Source: Zetaproteobacteria bacterium CG06_land_8_20_14_3_00_59_53
GTDB lineage: Bacteria; Pseudomonadota; Zetaproteobacteria; Mariprofundales; Mariprofundaceae
Reading direction: 5' to 3'
Assembly: GCA_002779605.1 (NCBI GenBank)
Contig: PEWE01000022.1
Span: forward strand, 12,861-47,670
DNA length: 34,810 nt
Part shown: piece by piece, positions 24,758 through 32,809 of the stretch
How positions within the stretch are numbered: position 1 is the stretch's first letter
Layout: each line of letters opens with the position of its first letter
The notes under the pieces: model-generated
Told to the model about the DNA's origin: nothing
Seen by the model: the letters and a program-made list of their open reading frames with translations, nothing else
Databases searched by the model: none
Translations under genes and position numbers: made by a program

Positions 24758-25030
24758 ATGTCGCTCGATGCCACACAGAAAAAGAAGCTGAAGCAGGATG
24801 CCCACCACCTCAAGCCGGTGATCCGCATCGGCCAGAAGGGGATGACCGATGCCCTGGTTGCAGAAACCGATGCCTGTCTTGAACGCCATGAACTGATCAA
24901 GGTGCATGTCGCCGCAGGCGAGCGGGATGACCGCAGTGCTCTGGCCATGCAGCTCGTCGAGCGCACGGGTGCGGAACTGGTGCACAGCATTGGCAAGGTA
25001 TTCATTCTCTACCTCAGGAAAAAAGACTGA
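24758..25030 (+). CDS. yhbY: YhbY-family ribosome-associated RNA-binding protein
   Basis: A 90-residue CRM-domain protein that binds pre-50S ribosomal RNA. The family core is present: LKQDAHHLKPVIRIGQKGMTD, then LERHELIKVHV and a C-terminal GKVFILYLRK. AAGGAG precedes the ATG. A weak promoter pair (TTCATC, 17 bases, TAGACT) ends about 30 bases before the start, in the 124-base divergent gap shared with the diguanylate cyclase gene. The stop shares one base with the bolA start, so both genes are coupled. Confidence 0.94.
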   Translation: MSLDATQKKKLKQDAHHLKPVIRIGQKGMTDALVAETDACLERHELIKVHVAAGERDDRSALAMQLVERTGAELVHSIGKVFILYLRKKD

Positions 25031-25308
25031 TGGATTCGCGGGTCGCGACCATCCGTCGCACCCTTGAGGCGGTACTTTCCCCCGTGCGTCTGGAGATCGA
25101 AGACCAGTCCGCGCAGCACGCCGGGCATGCCGGGGTGCGCGGCCATGGCGGCGGGCATTTTGCCGTGCTTATCGTGGCCGGCTGCTTTGCCGGCAAGAGC
25201 CGTATCGCGCGGCATCGCATGGTGCATGATGCGCTGGGCGATGCCTTCCGGCACGAAATTCACGCCCTGTCCATTCGTGCAGAGGCCCCGGAGGAATGTT
25301 CCGGCTGA
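25030..25308 (+). CDS. bolA: BolA-family protein
   Basis: A 92-residue BolA/IbaG-type protein; such proteins partner monothiol glutaredoxins in [2Fe-2S] handling and stress control. The class II KH-like core is visible: GGGHFAVLIVAGCFAGKSRIARHRMVHDALGDAF, with the conserved RHR and the C-terminal HALSIRA strand. A His and Cys in the middle (HF...GC) could ligate a cluster. It starts within the yhbY stop (TGATG) and converges on the Na+/H+ antiporter gene with only 15 bases between the stops, so no room for a separate terminator is seen. Confidence 0.92.
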   Translation: MDSRVATIRRTLEAVLSPVRLEIEDQSAQHAGHAGVRGHGGGHFAVLIVAGCFAGKSRIARHRMVHDALGDAFRHEIHALSIRAEAPEECSG

Positions 25309-25323
25309 GCATACGGGCATTGC

Positions 25324-26706
25324 CTAGGAGTGATGTTCGGCTTCCTTTTCCTGTCTGAAAATCTCCGCATTGCGACCGATGATGTACAGCAGAACCAGCG
25401 AATAGATGAAGGTGGAAAGCAGGATTACCCCGACCACCACGGCCTTAAACATATCCAGATGCTCGAAGCTGGCCGGGATCATCATCAGCATCACCACCGA
25501 TAACCCGCCCTTGATGCCGGCGAAGGTCAGCACACCCCACCAGCGGAAATTCACATTGGTCATCTTGTCCGTCTGATTGGTGATCAGCGCGAACTTGGCC
25601 ATCATGATCGCACGGATCACCGTGGTGGCCAGGAACATGATCAGGATTTCCTTCTTGTACTGCAGCAGCAGATCGATATCGACGATCTCGGCCATGGCCA
25701 CGAACAGCATGGTGTTGGCCACCAGCGCCAGCAGCTGGATATCCTCCTTGGTACGGTAGTGCCGCTGCTGCTCGTCGATGGTCACACGGATCTTGGCGAC
25801 GGCATTGGCAATCAGGTTGCGCGAGGACTGGCTCTTGCCGGACTCCTTGAGCAGCACATCCTCCTGTTGCTGCAATTGCACATCTTCAGCATCGGTTTCC
25901 TTGGTCATCTGATGATGCAGGGTCACGGTGGCGAAGATGCAGGCGAGGATGCCGGAAAGATGCAGGTGAGAATGCGCCCCGAACAGGTTGAGCAGGGAGT
26001 AGAAATGCTCGGCCAGCGTGAAGGCCCCATAGCCGGTGAGAATCAGTACCATCAATTCTGCGAAACGGTTTTCGGTGGTCTTCAGCATCACCAGCCCCAG
26101 ATAGGCGAAGCTGATGCCCAGTGCCGCCGAGCCCAGCACCACCAGCAGGCTGATCTCTCCGACATAGGTTGCAGTGATCTCCCCGCCTTCCAGGGCGTAC
26201 AGGCCGATGAATACGAACACGATCAGCGCGGTGGCATCGTTGAACAGGCTCTCACCCTCAGCGAGGATCTTCAGGCGGTGCGGCAGTTCGAATTTGGAAA
26301 AGATGCTGACCACGGAAACCGGGTCGGTCGCCAGCACCATGGCAAACAGCACGATGATGGCCGCCATGCTCAGGTTGTATTGATCGAACAGCCAGCCGCC
26401 CAGGAAGATCGCGGTCACCACCGACAGAGCCACGGCGACCACCGCCAGATAAAACAGGCTCAAGGCGTGCTCCCTGAGATCGGCGACGCGCAGCTCAAGC
26501 GAGTCTGCGATCAGCAGGATGGGCAGCAGCAGCAGCACCAGTGCGGCAAATTGTTCCGCATCGTGCGTCAGCACGATATCGGGCAACAGGAAATACAGCC
26601 CGTAGGACAGGGCGATCAGCGAAAGCGGCGATGGAACGCTTAGTTTATCCTCGATCTGCAATGCCAGATAAAGAATGGCGGCGACTGCGAGCACGGTTTC
26701 AATCAT
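25324..26706 (-). CDS. CPA1-family Na+/H+ (or K+/H+) antiporter
   Basis: Polytopic inner-membrane cation/proton antiporter of 460 residues with about 12 hydrophobic segments. Hallmarks of CPA1 transporters are ATDPVSVVSIF (Asp128) and EGESLFNDATALIVF (Asn156-Asp157, the ion site). A hydrophilic loop of about 55 residues rich in Gln, Glu and Lys splits the later helices, and the tail is charged (RQEKEAEHHS). I chose ATG 26706, seven bases after AGGGAG; a GTG directly before it would add one residue. It follows the Na+/Ca2+ exchanger gene after about 98 bases. Na+ versus K+ preference cannot be told. Confidence 0.93.
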   Translation of the reverse strand: MIETVLAVAAILYLALQIEDKLSVPSPLSLIALSYGLYFLLPDIVLTHDAEQFAALVLLLLPILLIADSLELRVADLREHALSLFYLAVVAVALSVVTAIFLGGWLFDQYNLSMAAIIVLFAMVLATDPVSVVSIFSKFELPHRLKILAEGESLFNDATALIVFVFIGLYALEGGEITATYVGEISLLVVLGSAALGISFAYLGLVMLKTTENRFAELMVLILTGYGAFTLAEHFYSLLNLFGAHSHLHLSGILACIFATVTLHHQMTKETDAEDVQLQQQEDVLLKESGKSQSSRNLIANAVAKIRVTIDEQQRHYRTKEDIQLLALVANTMLFVAMAEIVDIDLLLQYKKEILIMFLATTVIRAIMMAKFALITNQTDKMTNVNFRWWGVLTFAGIKGGLSVVMLMMIPASFEHLDMFKAVVVGVILLSTFIYSLVLLYIIGRNAEIFRQEKEAEHHS

Positions 26707-26804
26707 CACAAGGCTCCCTGGTCCGATCCGGTTTCAACTACTTCAAGCACTGCCCACAAGCAATTTACAGGCCATATAAGGGGTCCTTTATCGCTTCCCT
26801 GCTG

Positions 26805-27824
26805 TCAGGAGAGGCTTGCCCACACATAGGCGCCAAAGGTCAGGTACAGGGCGGCATTGATCAACAGCAGGCGTGGCTGGAGTCTGCCCGTGGCGTGCAT
26901 GATGCTCAGTCCGACGGCTCCGATCAGGGTGAGGATGATGGATATACCGGCCGCCGAGGACAGATCGATATGCCACGGCATGATCAGCATGCCGATCGCC
27001 GGGATCACCGTGCCCTGAAACACCATCGCACCGGTCATGTTGCCGAAGGCCAGGGTGTCTTTGCGGCGACGGATCCAGATCACGGAGTTGACCTTCTCCG
27101 GCAGTTCGGTGGCCACGGGAACGATGAGCAGCGAGACGATGAAGGCGGAAACGCCGATCAGCGCGCTGACCTCTTCAGCCCCGCTGACAAACATGCGTGC
27201 GCCGCCGATCAGCATGAACAGGGCGACGAGAAGCTGAGCGATGGCGCTCCAGTTTTCGGCAGGCAGGAAACGCCCGGCATACAGTTCCTGATGCGCCTCG
27301 GTGGCATGGCCGTCTTCGACCAGAGCCTTGCTGGCCTGCACTGTACGCAGCACATAAAAGAAATAGCCGAGAATCAGCAGACTGGCGATGCCACCGCGTG
27401 CTGCATCCCAGTTCTCCGGCAGCAGGCCGGAAACGACGACCAACACGAAGCCCGGCAGGAAGATGCGCAAGTCACGGCTCAGGCCGCTGGGTTCGGGATT
27501 CAACGGGATGTGCCAGCCGCGCGCCATGCCGGCCGCCAGCGCCATGATGCCGATGCCCAGCGTGGCCAGCATAAAGGGGGCCCCGAGAATGGCGCCCATA
27601 CCGACCGCGTGATTCACTTCCATGGATGCGCCGCCGGCCAGGATGGCGACGATGGGTACGATGGTTTCCGGCATGGCCGTCCCGACAGCGGCAAACAGCG
27701 AGCCGGTGACGCCCTCGGAGACGCCCATGCGCTCGCCGATGAATTCAAGGGCATTGGTAAACAGCTCGGCAGCAACAAATACCAGCACGAGAGCGACGGC
27801 AAGCAGCAGCAGCGATTCAGTCAT
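26805..27824 (-). CDS. Na+/Ca2+ exchanger (CaCA) family protein
   Basis: Ten- to eleven-helix inner-membrane exchanger of 339 residues. The two inverted alpha repeats are visible: GSLFAAVGTAMPETIVPI (about 41-58) and SLLIVPVATELPEKVNSVIW later, each with the acidic Glu that binds the cation; the second is followed by AFGNMTGA. The central loop is cytoplasmic and charged. Substrate is probably Ca2+ or another divalent in exchange for Na+ or H+ (family inference). Start at ATG 27824 is supported by AGGAGA nine bases upstream; the longer open frame is rejected. A candidate promoter lies 70-95 bases upstream. Confidence 0.9.
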   Translation of the reverse strand: MTESLLLLAVALVLVFVAAELFTNALEFIGERMGVSEGVTGSLFAAVGTAMPETIVPIVAILAGGASMEVNHAVGMGAILGAPFMLATLGIGIMALAAGMARGWHIPLNPEPSGLSRDLRIFLPGFVLVVVSGLLPENWDAARGGIASLLILGYFFYVLRTVQASKALVEDGHATEAHQELYAGRFLPAENWSAIAQLLVALFMLIGGARMFVSGAEEVSALIGVSAFIVSLLIVPVATELPEKVNSVIWIRRRKDTLAFGNMTGAMVFQGTVIPAIGMLIMPWHIDLSSAAGISIILTLIGAVGLSIMHATGRLQPRLLLINAALYLTFGAYVWASLS

Positions 27825-27892
27825 GATTGAGGTTCTCCTGAATGATGAGCGCGTGCATACCCGCCTTGCAGAGGGATTGACGCCATCATGCA

Positions 27893-27920
27893 ATGATAGC
27901 CGTGAGGCGTTGAAATGCAA
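27893..27920 (-). promoter_or_regulatory. candidate sigma70-type promoter for the Na+/Ca2+ exchanger gene
   Basis: On the minus strand TTGCAT, 16 bases, TATCAT. The -10 matches the consensus at five of six positions and the -35 at three. The predicted leader would be about 60 bases to ATG 27824. The position in the divergent gap is sensible, but the -35 is weak. Confidence 0.35.
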
Positions 27921-27988
27921 GCAAACGGCGAGCCAGAGACGGGGTGCCGGTTGACGCATAGCATCCCTGCTCCTACCGTGACAACACC

Positions 27989-28375
27989 ATGCTGAGCATC
28001 TATCCCGTCGTTAAAATCACCCATGCATGTTGCGCCCTGCTGACCCTGCTGCTGTTCGTCTGGCGCGGGAGTCTGGCTGTCGATCGCCCCCCGATCTCGC
28101 GCCGCTGGTTGCGTTGGGTGCCTGATTCTGTGGATACACTGCTGCTCGCCACAGGCGTGGCTCTGGTGCTGATCAGCGGGCAGTACCCGTTTGTTGCCGG
28201 ATGGGTGACGCTGAAGCTTGCGGCCGTGCTGGTTTATATCGCTCTGGGTTTCGTGGTGTTCCGCTTCGGGCGGACCCGGGGACAGCGGAAGCTCGCCTGG
28301 CTGTCCGCCATGGGGGTGTTTTTTGCGATTGTATGGCTGGCCCACTTCCGCCAAGTTCCTGCGTGGTTCGGTTGA
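27989..28375 (+). CDS. SirB2-family membrane protein
   Basis: A 128-residue protein with four transmembrane helices (about 7-24, 47-63, 70-91, 103-120) and the SirB2 layout: VKITHACCALLTLLLFVWRG near the start, a WVPDSVDTLLLATG second helix and WVTLKLAAVLVYIALG third helix. The family's function is not established. No Shine-Dalgarno is visible before the ATG. A TTGACG with a weak TACCGT 17 bases later ends ten bases before the ATG, so a leaderless or near-leaderless transcript is possible. The next gene follows after 19 bases. Confidence 0.85.
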   Translation: MLSIYPVVKITHACCALLTLLLFVWRGSLAVDRPPISRRWLRWVPDSVDTLLLATGVALVLISGQYPFVAGWVTLKLAAVLVYIALGFVVFRFGRTRGQRKLAWLSAMGVFFAIVWLAHFRQVPAWFG

Positions 28376-28394
28376 TCGACGATAAGGAGAAGGC

Positions 28395-28793
28395 ATGAAA
28401 CAGATCGAGGATAAGCAGGAAGGCTTTCGTACAACAATCGGCTCCATTCATCTTGAAAGCTATCTGCATCAGGGGCTGTACAGGGACAATCCTGAGCTGA
28501 AACGTTTCGGCATGCTGCTGATGCATGAGAATGACAGTATGACCTTTTATCGTACCGACAACGGCATAGTCATCGACATCAAGCCGTCGAACAGACATCT
28601 GCTCCTGGGTACGGCGAATTATGGCGACCCGATCAGCAAGGCCTGCTGGTTGTGTATCGCCCGGGCTGTGGCTATAGAGCTCGATGGCGAGTTCATGCCG
28701 GGCGAGTTCGAACCGAGTTCGGCTCTTGAGAATGAATGCGGCGAATATATCACCGTGTTTGTATCCCACCTCAGCAAGCATTACGAGGTTTGA
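28395..28793 (+). CDS. unrecognised 132-residue cytoplasmic protein
   Basis: I do not recognise this family. The protein is soluble, without signal peptide or membrane helix, mixed alpha/beta in look, with a Trp-Leu-Cys patch (KACWLCIARAVAIELDG, about 82-98) and an acidic stretch PGEFEPSS following it. AAGGAGAAGG precedes the ATG, so translation should be strong. It is 19 bases after the sirB2-like gene on the same strand and probably cotranscribed with it. Codon use looks like the neighbours, so it is likely a native gene. Confidence 0.75.
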   Translation: MKQIEDKQEGFRTTIGSIHLESYLHQGLYRDNPELKRFGMLLMHENDSMTFYRTDNGIVIDIKPSNRHLLLGTANYGDPISKACWLCIARAVAIELDGEFMPGEFEPSSALENECGEYITVFVSHLSKHYEV

Positions 28794-28888
28794 GTCAGGC
28801 CATCGGGGTAAGGGCGGACCGCACATATGGATTCGCCGGGCATGCAGGCTAATCTTGCGCGATCATTTCATGCTATAGGAGGATGTTC

Positions 28889-29440
28889 ATGGCGCTGGTC
28901 GCTTCGATTCATGTGAATCCCGGTTGGGCCCTGCCCGATATGGAGTTGCAAACCGCTGCGGGGGAGAACGTCCGCCTGCCGGATATAATGGGTGAAAACG
29001 GACTGCTGGTGGCCTTTACCTGCAATCACTGTCCGTATGCGATCGCCGTCTGGCCGCGCCTGATCAGGCAGTCTGCCACCCTGCGCGGTATGGGCGTGAA
29101 TACAGTTGCCGTGAACCCGAACATCCATCCCGATTATCCCGAGGATTCGATGCCGGCAATGCAGGAGAAGATCGCCGAGTGGGGCATCGATTTCCCCTAT
29201 CTGGCCGATGTGTCGCAGGATGTGGCGCGGCGCTTCGATGCACAGTGCACACCCGATCTCTACCTGTTCGATAAGCACGGCAAGCTTTACTACCACGGGC
29301 GCATCGACGACTCTTGGAAGGACGAAGCCGGGGTGAAGCAGCAGGAATTGCTGCCCGCCGCCGAGGCGATGGCCGCAGGCCGTCCCGCCCCGCAACCGCA
29401 ACATCCGACCATCGGTTGTTCGATCAAGTGGAAAGACTAG
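28889..29440 (+). CDS. thioredoxin-like (redoxin) protein with CxxC
   Basis: Thioredoxin-fold protein of 183 residues of the TlpA/AhpC-like group. Active site TCNHCPYA has Cys45 and Cys48; cis-proline Pro122 is in CTPDLYLFD, preceded by Cys120; a last Cys177 is in the conserved TIGCSIKWK tail. No signal peptide is evident, so it is probably cytoplasmic. ATG 28889 is chosen because AGGAGG lies six bases upstream; ATG 28883 directly abuts AGGAGG and is unsuitable. It ends just before an intrinsic terminator. Partner and substrate are unknown. Confidence 0.88.
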   Translation: MALVASIHVNPGWALPDMELQTAAGENVRLPDIMGENGLLVAFTCNHCPYAIAVWPRLIRQSATLRGMGVNTVAVNPNIHPDYPEDSMPAMQEKIAEWGIDFPYLADVSQDVARRFDAQCTPDLYLFDKHGKLYYHGRIDDSWKDEAGVKQQELLPAAEAMAAGRPAPQPQHPTIGCSIKWKD

Positions 29441-29459
29441 TCGTACGCTGATGCATGAT

Positions 29460-29497
29460 CGGGCAGATCTGCATTTGCAGCTGCCCGCTATCTTTTA
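29460..29497 (+). terminator. intrinsic terminator after the thioredoxin-like gene
   Basis: CGGGCAG, a two-base bulge, CTGC, loop ATTT, GCAG, CTGCCCG forms an 11-bp stem about 20 bases after the stop, followed by CTATCTTTTA. The T-run is short, so efficiency is uncertain. It overlaps the last codon of the convergent gene at 29495. Confidence 0.65.
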
Positions 29498-30193
29498 TGA
29501 AGGGCTGTTTGCCAGAACCTGCTGCATATCGAGCACCAGGGTGTGAGCTTCCTTGCTCAGTCCGATCAGTGCTTCTCCCTTGCCTGCCTGCTGCATGCGC
29601 TCGATCAGCTGGTCGCCGCGCATGACCAGCGTCTTGTTGCGGAAATCCTTGATCATCTCTTCGCGCACCCGCTTCCATGGTTCGGCAAGTTCGCTTCTGC
29701 GCAGATCGATGGCCTGTTGATTGCCCTGCATATCCTCGATGCTCAGCAGCATCACATCGCGGCCGAGATAATCCATCCACGCCACATCGCGCAGGGTCAG
29801 GTTGGCAAAGTCGGTGAAACGGACGGTCTCGCCGCTCATCTGGTTGGCGGCAATAGCGGCTCCCGTCCATGCGCCTGCCTGCATATCGATGGAAATCAGC
29901 CGCACACACGAATAGGCGGTGAACTGTTCACGTGTACGCCGCTCGCTGAAATCCAGCTTCGCCGACATCGCATGTAAGCCGTCCAGTTCGGCTTTCAGAA
30001 GATTGTAGTGCTGCCCGGCAAGTTTCTTATCCCTGATAATCAGGGCATCCACCAGCGCCTCGCTGTGCATTCCCATTTCCCGGATGGTGTCCGTCTTGCT
30101 CGTATTGGAGGCCGCAGCCGGTTGACTGAACGTGACGGAAATCAGCAGCAACAAGGTCAGGCAGATTCTTTCGAGTATCGTCATGTCCTCCAT
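29495..30193 (-). CDS. unrecognised exported protein
   Basis: A 232-residue protein with a clear signal peptide (hydrophobic 9-22, then PAAAS) and an otherwise soluble, mostly helical body; I do not recognise a family. Helices rich in Met, Arg and Leu (HSEALVDALIIRDKKLAGQHYNLLKAELDGL) suggest a periplasmic helical bundle of the kind found in sensory input domains, which is only a guess. Start 30193 is kept, though an ATG at 30184 is possible. It lies 90 bases after the hemerythrin hybrid kinase gene in the same direction, so it may be its periplasmic accessory, but promoter signals between them are unclear. Confidence 0.75.
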   Translation of the reverse strand: MEDMTILERICLTLLLLISVTFSQPAAASNTSKTDTIREMGMHSEALVDALIIRDKKLAGQHYNLLKAELDGLHAMSAKLDFSERRTREQFTAYSCVRLISIDMQAGAWTGAAIAANQMSGETVRFTDFANLTLRDVAWMDYLGRDVMLLSIEDMQGNQQAIDLRRSELAEPWKRVREEMIKDFRNKTLVMRGDQLIERMQQAGKGEALIGLSKEAHTLVLDMQQVLANSPS

Positions 30194-30283
30194 ACAAGCT
30201 ATTTTCCGTCAGGGCCGGGGCAAACTTGGACGGCATATATGAAGCCACCCTGAAATATGCTCTTTACTCGCGCTGTTTGCCTT

Positions 30284-32776
30284 TCATGGCGCTGATGCAT
30301 GCAACAGCTTCTGGATGGCCCTGCTTAGTTCGACGATATTATATGGTTTGGAGAAAACCTCGCTGCCCTGCGGGATATTGTCCGGAACCGTCGCGTCTTT
30401 GTCGTAACCTGTGCAGTAGATGATGTTGATGTCGGGGTCGATCTGCCGGATAGCCCAGGCGGCTTTCACGCCGCCCATGGAGGGCATGACGACATCCATC
30501 AGGATCAGACCGATGTCCTGTTTGTGCGCAGTGAATACGTCGATGGCCTCTTGCCCGTTGGCCGCAGTCAGCACCCGGTATTGCATGCTTTCCAGCAACT
30601 CCCGGCCGATGTTGATGATGCTCGGGTCGTCGTCCACCAGAAGGATGGTTTCGCCGTTTCCGCTGATGGCCTTTTCTTCCTCTTGCGGCGGTGTCACTGC
30701 GCTGCGGTTGTCTTCGCGCAGGGGAAGATAGAGGTGGAATATCGACCCCTCGCCCTTGATGCTTTCCACCTCTATATATCCGTGATGGTTCTTGATGGCG
30801 CCGAACGTCATGGTCAGCCCCAGTCCGGTTCCCTTGCCCTGCTCCTTGGTGGTGAAGAATGGCTCGAAGATGTGTTCGATGTGATGCGCCGGGATACCGC
30901 AGCCGTTATCCGATACACTCAGTTGGGCATAGCGCCCGGTCTTGAAATAGCTATGTGACTTCCTGAAGTCATCATCGGCCACAAGGGTTCTCAGCCGGAT
31001 GCCGATGCATGGCTCCGACGAGTCTTGCAGTGCATCGCGGGCGTTGTTGGTCAGATTCAGCAGTACCTGATGGAGTTGTGTGCTGTCACCGTTGACCGAC
31101 AGTGCATCGCTGCATATGTCCTGACGCAGTTCGATATTCTCCGAGATCGAGCTACGCAGGAATTTGACGGTTTCCTTGATGAAGGAGGTGAGCGGCAGGG
31201 GTTTGATGTTGACCTGATCCTTGCGCGCGAAGGTCAGTAGCTGCTGGATCATGTCCGCCGCGCGGAACGAAAGCTGCTCGATCCCCTTCAGCTTGAGCGC
31301 CACGTCGGGCATGTCCGTGACCCGCAACTGAACCAGATACAGATTCCCCATGATGCCGGCCAGCATATTGTTGAAATCGTGCGCGATGCCGCCGACCAAG
31401 GTGCCGATGGCCTCCATCTTCTGCGCCTGGTGGAACTGCTGCTCGAGATCCTCGTAGGCGCTCAGGTCCTGCTGGATGCCCACGAAACTTTCGATATCGC
31501 CGGCATGGTTCCTGATCGGGGAGATGGTCAGCATGGCGGGATAGAAGGTGCCGTCCTTTCTCCGGTCCACGACTCTGCCCTGCCAGGGCGTGCCCTCGCT
31601 GATGGCGTTCCACATCTCCTTGTAGAACATCTCGTCCTGCCTGTCGCTGTTCAACATGCGCGGGTTTTTGCCGACTACCTCGTCTTCCGTGTAACCCGTC
31701 AGACGACTGAAGGCCGGATTGACGTACTTGATGGCGCCTTTCCTGTCGGTGATCAGGATGGCCTCGTTGGCCTGCTCGATGGAAGAGGACAGCATACGCA
31801 AGCGCTGTTCGGCCAGTCGGCGTTTGGAGATGTCCATGCCGACGCCGATGAAGTAATCCCTGCCATCGATGCTCAGCGGTACGGAGGTGAAAAGCAGGGG
31901 GGTGCGTGTGCCATCCTTGCACAGCAGGCGTCCTTCGACTTCGGCATAGCCGCCGTGGTAAAAAGTTTCGAGGTTTGCGCGGATGGCCGGGTGGTAGCTC
32001 TCCTCGAAGAAATCCAGCAGATGCATGCGTGCCAGTTCGTCCGGGCTGTAGCCGGTGAACTCGCAGAAACGGTTGTTCCAGCGCACCAGCCGGTGGTCGT
32101 CGTCGAACAGATATAACAGGCCCGGGACCGAGCTCATCAGGGTGTCGGAGAAGGCCTTTTCACGCTGCTGGCTTTGTTTCAGCGCCTGCTCGATCTTCAG
32201 GCGCTCGTTCTTTTCGCGCATCAGTTCGAGCGTGCGTGAAGAAAGATGGTCGTACATCGACAGCACGGTTTCGATCAGCACCTGCATCGAGCCGCTCATC
32301 TCTATCTCAGCCTGCGCCTTTGCCTGTTCGAGCGGAAGACCGGCGTTCACGGCCAGTACGGTCTTGGCCATGCGCTTGTCGCTGTCCAGGATATGAAAAG
32401 CCAGCCAGTGCGTCAGGAACTTGAGGATGTCTTCCACGACCACGTCGAGCGGCTTGTCGCCCTCCTCCGCCTTCAGGGCGCTCACCTGACCCATGAAGGA
32501 GTCGTGGGTCTGTTTGTGATTGAGATATTCGGGATCGTTGCCGAAGCAGGGTTCCCAGATACCTTCCTCGGTCTTGAAATGGTGATCCGCATAGGCGGCC
32601 AGATCATCAAACACCTGATTCAGCCGGATCGCGCCGGACTGGTTGCCCAGATGATTGGCTAGCAGGTTGAGGATGCGGACAAGCTGCTTGTGCTGCTCGT
32701 CGACCAGCGGGATGCCTGATTCGAAGTTCTGGTTCCATGGGAAGATGTCGAAAGCCTCGATTTCCTGATCGTTCAT
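30284..32776 (-). CDS. hemerythrin-PAS-PAS hybrid histidine kinase with receiver
   Basis: Soluble hybrid sensor kinase of 830 residues. The N-terminal hemerythrin domain (about 10-145) has a full di-iron ligand set: His29 (DEQH), His66 and Glu70 (HHFKTEE), His87 and His91 (HKQTH), His128 and Asp133 (HILDSD). Two PAS/PAC modules follow (about 207-325 and 328-443), then the phosphoacceptor helix with His466 (GGIAHDFNNMLAG), a HATPase domain (about 560-687) and a C-terminal receiver with Asp761 (LILMDVVMP). Likely senses O2 or a redox change through the di-iron site. No DNA-binding output is encoded nearby. I chose ATG 32776 with AAGGA six bases upstream; ATG 32782 abuts that site. It follows polA by 33 bases. 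Confidence 0.93.
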   Translation of the reverse strand: MNDQEIEAFDIFPWNQNFESGIPLVDEQHKQLVRILNLLANHLGNQSGAIRLNQVFDDLAAYADHHFKTEEGIWEPCFGNDPEYLNHKQTHDSFMGQVSALKAEEGDKPLDVVVEDILKFLTHWLAFHILDSDKRMAKTVLAVNAGLPLEQAKAQAEIEMSGSMQVLIETVLSMYDHLSSRTLELMREKNERLKIEQALKQSQQREKAFSDTLMSSVPGLLYLFDDDHRLVRWNNRFCEFTGYSPDELARMHLLDFFEESYHPAIRANLETFYHGGYAEVEGRLLCKDGTRTPLLFTSVPLSIDGRDYFIGVGMDISKRRLAEQRLRMLSSSIEQANEAILITDRKGAIKYVNPAFSRLTGYTEDEVVGKNPRMLNSDRQDEMFYKEMWNAISEGTPWQGRVVDRRKDGTFYPAMLTISPIRNHAGDIESFVGIQQDLSAYEDLEQQFHQAQKMEAIGTLVGGIAHDFNNMLAGIMGNLYLVQLRVTDMPDVALKLKGIEQLSFRAADMIQQLLTFARKDQVNIKPLPLTSFIKETVKFLRSSISENIELRQDICSDALSVNGDSTQLHQVLLNLTNNARDALQDSSEPCIGIRLRTLVADDDFRKSHSYFKTGRYAQLSVSDNGCGIPAHHIEHIFEPFFTTKEQGKGTGLGLTMTFGAIKNHHGYIEVESIKGEGSIFHLYLPLREDNRSAVTPPQEEEKAISGNGETILLVDDDPSIINIGRELLESMQYRVLTAANGQEAIDVFTAHKQDIGLILMDVVMPSMGGVKAAWAIRQIDPDINIIYCTGYDKDATVPDNIPQGSEVFSKPYNIVELSRAIQKLLHASAP

Positions 32777-32809
32777 ATGCATTCCTTGCTCACCATGATG
32801 ATACCGGGA

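Noticed and set aside
26771-26787. Imperfect palindrome ATAAGGGGTCCTTTAT between the two exchanger genes
   Set aside because: Includes a wobble pair and leaves almost no loop; no clear promoter or terminator function.
26541-27830. 429-codon plus-strand open frame opposite the Na+/Ca2+ exchanger gene
   Set aside because: The His/Asp/Gln-rich product is what the complement of a Leu/Val/Ile-rich membrane protein gives; no independent coding evidence.
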